From an uncultured Eubacteriales bacterium (GTDB taxonomy: Bacteria; Bacillota_A; Clostridia; Christensenellales; Aristaeellaceae), in contig CADBLV010000388.1 of the NCBI GenBank assembly GCA_902795555.1, forward strand, positions 1 to 8,958: 8,958 bases of DNA, given 5' to 3'. Positions 1 to 7,200 of the stretch are shown here, piece after piece. The stretch's first letter is position 1; the number at the start of each line of letters is the position of its first letter. The notes under the pieces are model-generated. The model did not search any database and had not been told where the DNA came from. It was given only the letters and a program-made list of their open reading frames with translations. Made by a program: the position numbers and the translations under genes.

Positions 1-770
1 ATGAACACATCCGCGCCTTTCATGGCGTCCGCCAGCTTGCCGGAGAATTTCTCCGGATTCGTGATCCGGGCCATTTCCTCCTGGGCAGGATTCATCTGCT
101 CGCCTTCGCACAGAATGCCGAAACGATCGACCATTTTCAGATGCTTCACGCCGAGATTGAGCAGATGGCGGCCGATGGCGATGCCTGCGCTGCCGGCGCC
201 GTTGATGACCACCCGGGCTTCTCCGATGTCCTTTTTGACTACCTTCAGGGCGTTGATCAGGGCGGCACCTACCACCACCGCTGTCCCATGCTGATCATCA
301 TGGAAGACAGGGATGTCGCAAAGCTCCTTCAACCTCCGCTCGATTTCAAAACAGCGGGGGGCGGCGATGTCTTCCAGATTGATGCCGCCGAAGCTGCCGG
401 AAATCAGATAGATCGTACGCACGATTTCGTCCACGTCCTTGCTGCGAATGCAGAGCGGGAAGGCATCCACATCGCCGAAGGCCTTGAACAGGGCGCATTT
501 TCCTTCCATCACCGGCATGCCTGCCTCCGGGCCGATATCTCCCAGACCGAGCACTGCCGTGCCGTCGGTGATCACGGCGACCAGATTGTGCCGCCGGGTG
601 AGCGTGAAGGATTTGTCGTAGTCCTTTTGAATCTCGAGACAGGGCTGCGCCACTCCGGGCGTGTAGGCCAGGGACAGATCGTCCTTCGTCTGAACGGGCA
701 CCCGGGACACGACCTCAATTTTTCCCTGCCATTCTCCGTGAAGACGCAGGGACTCCTCAGCATAATTCAA
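1..770 (-). CDS. NAD(P)-dependent malic enzyme, N-terminal 256 residues (3' end outside window)
   Basis: Malic enzyme oxidatively decarboxylates malate to pyruvate and CO2 in the cytoplasm, producing NAD(P)H. Reading the minus strand from 770, the protein shows the malic-domain signature YTPGVAQPC (residues 36-44; the Tyr is the family's general acid), the catalytic Lys in MEGKCALFK (K91), the metal ligands in NLEDI (E133, D134) and FHDDQHGTA (157-165), and then the Rossmann dinucleotide loop GAGSAG (191-196). The resemblance is to short bacterial malic enzymes of about 390-410 residues, so roughly a third is missing beyond base 1. The start is TTG at 770-768: AAGGAGG lies 8 nt upstream, and an in-frame TAA further upstream excludes a longer form. 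The ATG at 763-761 is out of frame. The family call is firm; NAD versus NADP preference cannot be read here. Confidence 0.96.
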   Translation of the reverse strand, partial: MNYAEESLRLHGEWQGKIEVVSRVPVQTKDDLSLAYTPGVAQPCLEIQKDYDKSFTLTRRHNLVAVITDGTAVLGLGDIGPEAGMPVMEGKCALFKAFGDVDAFPLCIRSKDVDEIVRTIYLISGSFGGINLEDIAAPRCFEIERRLKELCDIPVFHDDQHGTAVVVGAALINALKVVKKDIGEARVVINGAGSAGIAIGRHLLNLGVKHLKMVDRFGILCEGEQMNPAQEEMARITNPEKFSGKLADAMKGADVF

Positions 771-778
771 CCGGAAAA

Positions 779-785
779 CCTCCTT
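779..785 (-). promoter_or_regulatory. Strong Shine-Dalgarno fixing the TTG start of the malic enzyme
   Basis: On the minus strand AAGGAGG is followed after 8 nt by TTG (770-768). This is the only well-placed ribosome-binding site for the frame carrying the malic-enzyme motifs, and it decides the non-ATG start. Confidence 0.9.
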
Positions 786-836
786 TTAAAAGAATATGGG
801 ATGATGTAATAGGCAAAACGATATCGATCTGATTCT

Positions 837-864
837 ATTATAATGGAAATTCCGGATATTTCAA
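837..864 (-). promoter_or_regulatory. Sigma-A-type promoter for the malic enzyme gene
   Basis: On the minus strand TTGAAA (864-859) is followed by a 16-nt spacer and a perfect TATAAT (842-837). Transcription would start near 830 and give a leader of about 60 nt before the TTG start. The -10 lies inside the palindrome ATTATAAT (837-844), so a TATAAT also reads on the plus strand (839-844), but no matching plus-strand -35 is visible. Confidence 0.75.
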
Positions 865-1165
865 GACCGAATTGTGCAAATCTCCCCGAAGTGGCGGGGT
901 GGCGGCGTGAAAGGAGCGGAAGGCGCGGGCATGGGCGGTGGGGAGAAAGAAGCAGGGGGACGGAGAGCGGGGACAACGAAGCGAAGAGAGAAAGAAAACA
1001 GGTCGCGGAGAAGAAGAGAGAAGAAGAGCAACGAGGCGGCAGAGCTGCGGCGGGTATCGATGGGTCGGAAGGGTCGGGACGGCCGAAAGAAGCCGGCGGG
1101 AAGCAGGAGATGCGCACGCGGACGTGGAATAAAATCAGGAGGAAACCGAAAAAGGAGGGGCGCGC
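865..1165. other. Intergenic region, mostly a purine-rich tract, between divergent genes
   Basis: This stretch holds no gene I can support. From about 901 to 1165 the plus strand is about 78 percent purine by hand count (58 pyrimidines in 265 bases), rising to about 85 percent at 961-1020. The bias keeps several plus-strand frames open, but their products are low-complexity Arg/Lys/Glu/Gly runs with no ribosome-binding site at the longest start (843). A small hairpin (CCCCG/CGGGG, 884-899) lies near the left end without a T-tract. The right end carries two SD-like AGGAGG/GGAGG motifs, of which the second serves the next gene. Confidence 0.6.
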
Positions 1166-1465
1166 ATGATTCGGCATATTGTGATGTTCAAAATCAAAGA
1201 GGAATTTAAGGGAGAAATACCCCAGCTGGTCAAAAACTTTTACGGGATGAAGGGGAAGATTGAGGGCATGGTGAGCCTGGAGGCCGGGGCGGACTTTCTG
1301 CACAGCGACCGATCTTATGATCTGGCCCTGATCACCGAATTTGACAGCCGGGAAGCCTTCGACGCTTATCAGACCCATCCCGTGCACATGCCTGTGAAAA
1401 AACGGATGCACGAAGTGCGCAGCGCTTCGGTGGCCTGCGACTATGAGATTCCGGAGATGCCGTGA
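1166..1465 (+). CDS. Dabb-domain (stress-responsive alpha/beta barrel) protein
   Basis: A 99-residue protein that fills one Dabb domain (dimeric alpha/beta barrel, ferredoxin-like fold) from end to end. Seen in the sequence: the opening strand MIRHIVMFKIKE with the conserved early His, the central strand YDLALITEF, and the DSREAFDAYQTHPVHMPVKK segment that is the family hallmark, followed by a closing strand VACDYEI. Members are small cytoplasmic proteins, often dimeric. Some act in stress responses or small-molecule chemistry, but most bacterial copies have no assigned function, and none can be inferred here. AAAGGAGG ends 7 nt before the ATG. No promoter is clear nearby; the leader would be the purine-rich tract. 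No T-tract terminator follows, only a hairpin at 1479-1500. Confidence 0.9.
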   Translation: MIRHIVMFKIKEEFKGEIPQLVKNFYGMKGKIEGMVSLEAGADFLHSDRSYDLALITEFDSREAFDAYQTHPVHMPVKKRMHEVRSASVACDYEIPEMP

Positions 1466-1478
1466 CATTCACGGATTT

Positions 1479-1500
1479 CCGGAATGCTGCGGAATTCCGG
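1479..1500 (+). other. Hairpin downstream of the Dabb gene
   Basis: CCGGAAT and ATTCCGG form a perfect 7-bp stem with an 8-nt loop. No run of T follows directly (the next bases are GC-rich), so it is not a standard intrinsic terminator. It could stabilise the 3' end of the Dabb transcript. Confidence 0.4.
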
Positions 1501-1541
1501 GGACGCCGGAGGTCCATGAGGGTGAAGTCTGACATTTTTTC

Positions 1542-1570
1542 TTGTGAAAACGCTGGAAATGCGGTATAGT
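1542..1570 (+). promoter_or_regulatory. Sigma-A-type promoter upstream of the LRR gene
   Basis: TTGTGA (1542-1547), a 17-nt spacer and TATAGT (1565-1570). Expected transcription start is near 1577. That is about 32 nt before the ATG at 1609 and about 96 nt before the TTG at 1673, which matters for deciding where translation of this locus begins. Confidence 0.6.
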
Positions 1571-1617
1571 ATAACCAGCAGGATCGCCGATGAAATCGGA
1601 TGATCATCATGAAACCG

Positions 1618-1740
1618 GACGGGGACGGGGGTTTTGCGGAAAAGCTCGAAGAACCGGATGGGGGAGACGGCTTTGCAGATAAGCTTGAAGAAACGGACGG
1701 GGGCGACGGCTTTGCAGACAAGCTCAAAGATACTGACGGG
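1618..1740 (+). repeat. Three 39-bp tandem repeats at the 5' end of the LRR locus
   Basis: Units run 1618-1656, 1657-1695 and 1696-1734, with the first six bases of a fourth (GACGGG) at 1735-1740. Units 2 and 3 differ at 7 of 39 positions, units 1 and 2 at 10. In the frame of ATG 1600/1609 each unit encodes a 13-residue acidic repeat of the type DGGDGFADKLEET, and 13 of the 17 differences in these two comparisons fall at third codon positions. In the LRR frame, one base later, the same differences fall at second positions and change residues heavily (Met/Thr, Glu/Ala, Ile/Thr, Leu/Ser). Because 39 is a multiple of three, gain or loss of a unit would not change frame. Confidence 0.85.
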
Positions 1741-3607
1741 AATTCTGGCGATCATCATCGCCTTCACGATGGCCGTTTCCGGCGGGGCGGCGGAGACACA
1801 CCGGACCAACTCTTATATATTTGTTTACGAGGTGCTGGAGGACGGAAGCGCGCGCATTGTTGAATACAGCGACCAGACCCAAAGCGAAAGCATTGCGCTG
1901 GAGATTCCCGCGGAGATCGACGGCCATCCCGTGACGGAGATCGGCGACAGCGCATTTATGCAGAAGCAGCGCCTGGTGAGCGTGGTGATTCCCGAAGGGG
2001 TACGGCGCATCGGAAATAAGGCTTTCAGCGCCTGCGACGGCATCACGGAGGTGTCGCTGCCGTCCACGCTGATTTCCATCGGCAGCCGCGCGTTTTCCAG
2101 CTGCAAGGGACTGACCGCGCTGGCGCTTCCCGCTTCCCTGCGGGAGATGGGGGATAATCCTTTCGCCATGTGCGACAACCTGACGGAGGTCACGATTGAT
2201 CCGGATCACCCCGTGTTTGCCGTGGAAAACGGCAGCCTGATCCATCGGGAGGAGGGGCGGCTGATTTCCTTCCTTCACCGGACGGAGGAGGGAACCTACC
2301 GGATTTCCACGGAGATCCGTATTGTCGGGCGGAGCGCATTTGCCTACAGCGCGGAGCTGAAACACCTGGAGATTCCCGAAGGCGTGGAGATCATTGAAGA
2401 CAGCGCCTTTGCCCGATGCACGGGGCTGGAGGAAGTTTCCTTTCCGGGGACGCTGAAAACCCTGGGGAACAAGGCCTTTGCCGACTGCGTCACGATCACG
2501 GAGATTACGCTGCCTGAAACCCTGACCGACCTGCCCGGTAATCCCTTTGTGGGATGTTCGGGATTGACAGAGATCCGGGTTTCGGAAAACCATCCGACCC
2601 TGGAGACACGGAACGGGGTGCTGTTTAACCGGCAGGAGCATCGGCTGGTGTGCTATCCGCGGATCCGGATGGAATCGGAATACCGGGTGCCGGAGGACGT
2701 GGAGATCATCGGGATCAGCGCTTTCGAAAGCCTGGGGGCTGGGAAAGAGGAGGAAACGGTTCTCAACCGGGTGATTCTTCCGGAGGGACTGAAGGAAATC
2801 TCCGACTTCGCCTTCAGCGCCTGCCGCCGCCTGCAGCAGGTCAATCTGCCCCGGAGCCTCGAAAAGCTGGGCATCTGGAGCTTTGAAAGCTGCGTGAGTC
2901 TGCAGGAAATCGACATTCCCGCAGGCGTGGAAGCAATCCGGGAAAGCGCCTTCAGCCGATGCGATAACCTGGGGCGGGTTGCCCTGACGGAGGGCCTGAA
3001 GACGATCGACAACAATGCTTTTGACGGATGCTACTCTCTGAGCGAAATCATCCTGCCCGACTCCCTGACGGGAATCGGCAACAATGCTTTCAATAACTGC
3101 ATGGCGCTGGAGACGATTGCATTGCCGGAAAACACCACGGATCTGGGCGCGGGCGTTTTTAACGGTTGTTCCGCCCTGAAGGACGTGAAGATCCCGCGGG
3201 CTCTCACGGAGATTCCGGAGAAAATGTTCTGCTATTGCGGCGCTCTGGAGGAAATCACCCTGCCGATGTATCTGAAAAAGGTCGGGCCCAACGCATTCAA
3301 GGGCTGCGTGTCCCTGAAGAGCGTGCATTTCCCGGATTCCCTCAGGAGCATCAACGAACACGCATTTGAGGGCTGTACGGCGCTGCGGGACCTGGTGCTG
3401 CCGGAGGGGATCATCAACCTGTACAGATACGCATTCAACAACATTCCCGAGCTGCGCAGCATCGTGCTGCCCGGATCCCTGGTCAACATCGGATACAACG
3501 CGCTGCCGCCCCAGGCGCTGGACCTGGTTGTGTGGATCGCGGTGAAGGATTGCCCGGCCGCGCAGTACTGCGAAAAAAACGCCTTTGAATATTGCTATCT
3601 GGAATAA
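1673..3607 (+). CDS. Secreted BspA-like leucine-rich repeat (LRR_5) protein
   Basis: From TTG 1673 this is a 644-residue protein: a basic n-region (LKKR), a hydrophobic segment around residues 20-36 and a signal-peptidase-like site near GGAA/ET. About 20 leucine-rich repeats of 23 residues follow, with consensus L.eI.LP.sL..Ig..AF.gC, typical of the BspA/LRR_5 family. Two repeats are replaced by longer modules (about 2188-2340 and 2569-2727). The tail ends in a short Cys- and Tyr-containing cap. No LPXTG, SLH, dockerin or C-terminal membrane anchor is visible, so it is probably released or held non-covalently. Family members bind host or matrix proteins or partner cells; the ligand here is unknown. 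The start is uncertain. TTG 1673 has the best SD (GGGGGAG, 6 nt upstream). Alternatives are TTG 1634, ATG 1658 and TTG 1685, and the 39-bp repeats suggest a possible frame disruption. Confidence 0.88.
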   Translation: MQISLKKRTGATALQTSSKILTGILAIIIAFTMAVSGGAAETHRTNSYIFVYEVLEDGSARIVEYSDQTQSESIALEIPAEIDGHPVTEIGDSAFMQKQRLVSVVIPEGVRRIGNKAFSACDGITEVSLPSTLISIGSRAFSSCKGLTALALPASLREMGDNPFAMCDNLTEVTIDPDHPVFAVENGSLIHREEGRLISFLHRTEEGTYRISTEIRIVGRSAFAYSAELKHLEIPEGVEIIEDSAFARCTGLEEVSFPGTLKTLGNKAFADCVTITEITLPETLTDLPGNPFVGCSGLTEIRVSENHPTLETRNGVLFNRQEHRLVCYPRIRMESEYRVPEDVEIIGISAFESLGAGKEEETVLNRVILPEGLKEISDFAFSACRRLQQVNLPRSLEKLGIWSFESCVSLQEIDIPAGVEAIRESAFSRCDNLGRVALTEGLKTIDNNAFDGCYSLSEIILPDSLTGIGNNAFNNCMALETIALPENTTDLGAGVFNGCSALKDVKIPRALTEIPEKMFCYCGALEEITLPMYLKKVGPNAFKGCVSLKSVHFPDSLRSINEHAFEGCTALRDLVLPEGIINLYRYAFNNIPELRSIVLPGSLVNIGYNALPPQALDLVVWIAVKDCPAAQYCEKNAFEYCYLE

Positions 3608-3736
3608 AGATTCTTCGCGAGATCATTCGCACTTCCTGCCTGCATGAATGACAAATGATTTCGCTGTGGTTTCTGATCATCAGAACGGAACAGGCGCCGG
3701 AGGGAAACGGTCGCAACAGGAAGCAGGGATGGAAAC

Positions 3737-4222
3737 GTGGAACAAGAGGAAAAGCTAGAGGAAAAGAAAACGCTGAAACAGTGGGTGTATGAAACGATCA
3801 GCGGTGGCCTGAAGGGCACCCCCGCGGCCCGTGCGTTCAGCCTGACCATCATCATTCTGATTGTTCTGAGCGTCGCTTCCCTGATTATAGATCTGGCCGA
3901 AGCGGTGCCCGATGCCTTTGTGACCCCACTGTTCTGGCTGGAAGCCATCACTGTGGCGATTTTTACACTGGAATATCTGGCAGGCCTCTGGACAGCGGAT
4001 CTGGCCTATCCGAAAGAAAAGCATCCCCGTCTTAAATATATTCTGAGTCCCATGGCTATCATCACCGTGCTGGCCGTGGCTCCTTTTTACGCTGCCCTGG
4101 CGCTGCGGGACACGGAGCTGCTGGAAGTTGCGGAGATGTTCGGATTCCTTCGACTGCTGCATATTCTGAAAATCGGGGAATACTGTCTTCACGCGAAGCA
4201 TCACAAAAACAAAAAGTCATGA
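3737..4222 (+). CDS. Voltage-sensor-domain-only membrane protein (ion-channel S1-S4 without pore)
   Basis: A 161-residue protein with a charged N-terminus and four predicted membrane helices that match S1-S4 of the voltage-gated ion channel (Ion_trans) family: S1 about 33-54, S2 about 62-86, S3 about 100-122, S4 about 126-147. S2 has the family motif IFTLEYLAGLW, whose F76 and E79 match the charge-transfer-centre Phe and Glu. S3 has SPMAIITVLAVAPFY, where the usual Asp is T110. S4 is charge-poor, with R139, H142 and K145 at three-residue spacing. The protein then ends in a basic His/Lys tail; no S5, pore loop or S6 follows. Start GTG 3737 has AGGGA 7 nt upstream; the ATG at 3729 is in a frame that stops quickly. 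The stop overlaps the first possible ATG of the GGDEF/EAL gene (ATGA). I infer a sensor rather than a channel; a degenerate channel remnant is the alternative. Confidence 0.8.
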   Translation: MEQEEKLEEKKTLKQWVYETISGGLKGTPAARAFSLTIIILIVLSVASLIIDLAEAVPDAFVTPLFWLEAITVAIFTLEYLAGLWTADLAYPKEKHPRLKYILSPMAIITVLAVAPFYAALALRDTELLEVAEMFGFLRLLHILKIGEYCLHAKHHKNKKS

Positions 4223-7200
4223 GGGTTTCAGAACGAGAAATGGAAACAGAAAGTATGAAAAAAACAGTCGGAATATCCCTGCGGACGCTCTATGCCTGGA
4301 TGATGATCGCAGCTCTGGTCATATCAGGGCTGATGTTTTATTTTACCTTCAGCCTGACAGCCACCGTTCGGCACCTGACGGAAGCGACTGAAGACCAGAT
4401 GGCCATGGACAAGGCGGCCCACGAGCTGATGGACGCATCGGATTATCTGACGGAACGCGTTCAGCGCTTTGCGGTCAGCGGCGATCTGCGCTTTCTGGAA
4501 GAGTACTTCACGGAAGCGCTTGTGACCAGACGGCGGGAAAACGCGATTGAAAAAATGTCGCGCAATCCGGACGTGGCGGCGGCGCTGGAGAAGCTGCAGG
4601 AAGCGATGGACGGATCCAGGGAGCTGATGAAACGCGAATATTACGCGATGCGGCTGGTGATTGCGGCCAAAGGCTATTCCACCTTCCCGGAACCGCTGAA
4701 GGAGGTCCAGCTCTCGGAGAAAGACGCGGCGCTTTCCGCGGAGGAGCAGACGCGGCGCGCGATCGAGATGGTGCTGAATGAGGAATATGATCAGCAGAAG
4801 GAACAGATCCGGACGAACATGAGCGAAAGCCTGGACACGATTGAGGCGCTGACACGCAGGACCGTGTCGGTCGCGTCCGACAATGTTCAGAAGGTCATGA
4901 ATCTTCTGCGGGCAACCATTGTGATTCAGGTGCTGGGGATTGCGCTGCTGGTCTGGACGACGATCCGGCTCGGGATTCATCCCATTCTGAAAGCTGTGGA
5001 ACGCATCAAAAACGACAGGCCGATTGAGGAAAAGGGCGCCAATGAATTCCGCTATCTGGCCCGGGCGTATAACGGGCTGAGCGCTCAGCTGATCGAAGAA
5101 AACGAACTGCTGAAGGAGGCCTCCCGGACCGACGCGCTGACAGGCATCCGGAACAGGCTGGCGCTGCGGGATGATTATGAATCGTATCAGGGGCATGAAG
5201 TCACGGTCATGATGCTGGACATGGACCGCTTTAAAATGATCAATGACACGAACGGACATGAAGAGGGCGACCGGGTTCTGAGCGAAACGGGGAAGCTGCT
5301 GACGGAAGTGTTCGGAAAAGAACACTGTTACCGCTATGGCGGGGATGAGTTCATGGTGATCGTGCCGGACTGTTCCGAAACGGAATTCCGGAAGAAACTG
5401 GATGCAGTGATGAAAAACAGACCGGTTCTTCAGAAAGGGGGAGAGGAACCTGTCGGCTATTCTATGGGATATGCCCATGGCTTCCTGGATGAGCAGCGGG
5501 ATCTGAGAGATCTGTTTGCTCAGGCGGATCAGAAGATGTATCAGATCAAGCGGGACAGGATGCGGGCGGAAACCCTCGCGGGCGGAAAAGACCGCTATCA
5601 CGGCGAAGAAGCCAGGGTTCAGGCCGCAGAATATACCCCGGAAGAGATGCGCGCGCTGCTGGACGACGCCTCCGGGACGTATGACCTGGCCCGGGTGGTT
5701 GATCCGATCGAATGCCGCATTCTCGAGATCGGCAGCGACGGGAAGATCAGCCGGAAGGAACGCTGCTACGGCATCTGGAACGCGGACCAGAAGTGCGTGA
5801 ACTGTACCAGCGCCATGGCCTGCAGAACCGGATGTCATCAGGAGAAGGCGGAATCCTTCAATGACGGCATCTATCATATCCAATCCAATCCGGTGCGGCT
5901 GAAGCTGCGGGACGGCGGCGCCTATGACGCGGTCGTCGAGCTGGTCAGCATCGAGCAGGACGCCCGGAATACCCGGAACGCCAACGACCGGGCGGCGGAA
6001 AACAAAAATCAGCGGGCGACGCAGTATCACGCGCAGCATGACAGCCTGACCAAGGTGCTCAATTCCAACGCGTTTTCCGAGCTTGCCCGGGAAGCGATCA
6101 TCAGGCGGCCGGATATCCCCTGGATCATGATTACCAGCAATATCATGGATTTCAGGCTGGTGAACACCCTGTTCGGCGCCCAGAAGGGGAATGAAGCGAT
6201 TGTCCGGAATGCCGCCGCGCTTCAGCAGATCGCCGTGACCTCCGGCGGATTGTGCGGCAGACTGGGCGGCGATCAGTTTGCGCTGCTGATGCCGAAGGAC
6301 CGATATCAGGAGGAGCGGCTGCTTCAGGCGGCGCAGTCCCTCCGGGACGAATTCAGCAGCGGGCTGTATACGTTCTGCGTCCACTTCGGCGTGTATGAAA
6401 CGGAGGACGCTTCTCTCCCGATTTCCGTGATGTGCGACCGCGCGAACATGGCACTGCGGACCATCCGGGAGAATCACCGGGAAACGGTGGCTCATTTCAA
6501 GGATGACATGATGAAAAAGAGCCTGTTTGAGCAGGAAGTGATCAGCGGCTTTGAACAGGCGCTGGCAGAAGGACAGTTCCGGATGGTGCTTCAGCCACTG
6601 GTCACGGAGGACGGGAACGCCGTCGGCGCGGAAGCGCTGGCGAGATGGTACCGGCCGGACGGCACGATCGTTACGCCTTCCGTTTTCATTGAGACGCTGG
6701 AGCATGCCGGGATGATTCATCGGCTGGACCGGTATATCTGGGAATGCGCCGTGCGGCAGCTTGCCGTGTGGAAGAATACGGACCGCCGGGATTTGACCAT
6801 CTCTGTGAACATGTCGGCAAAAGACTTTTACAGCATTGATGTCTATCAGGTGCTGACGGAGCTGGTCAGCCGGTATCAGGTGCCCAGCCGGAACCTGCGG
6901 GTTGAAATCACGGAGACCGCGCTGCTGGAAGACCCGGAGCAGGTGAACGAGGTGATCTGCAGGCTGAGAAGGGAAGGATTCCTGATCGAAATCGATGATT
7001 TCGGGAAGGGCTGGAGTTCCCTCGGCATTCTGAAAAATATCCACGCGGATGTGCTGAAGATCGACATGAGCCTGCTGCGGGAGGTCGAAAGCAAAAAACG
7101 AAGCCGGATTATTCTGGAATCGGTTATCGGCATGGCGGCCAACCTGGGGATGGATGTCATCGTTGAGGGCGTCGAGACGGAAGAGCAGCTGAAGCTGCTT

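Noticed and set aside
141..809. 222-codon plus-strand open frame opposite the malic enzyme
   Set aside because: The minus strand carries clear malic-enzyme motifs, an SD and a promoter; the plus-strand frame is its antisense shadow.
843..1169. 108-codon plus-strand frame through the purine-rich tract, ending in an ATGA overlap with the Dabb gene
   Set aside because: Its start has no ribosome-binding site and overlaps the divergent promoter; the product is a low-complexity Arg/Lys/Glu/Gly run. Kept only as a note under the purine-tract finding.
1479..1500. Hairpin after the Dabb gene as an intrinsic terminator
   Set aside because: A GC-rich stretch, not a T-run, follows the stem; the T6 run at about 1535-1540 is too far away.
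4200..4330. Missing channel pore (S5-P-S6) displaced by a frameshift after the voltage sensor
   Set aside because: The sequence after the S4 tail goes straight into the GGDEF/EAL protein's N-terminus and first membrane helix. No TVGYG-like selectivity filter appears in any frame I inspected there.
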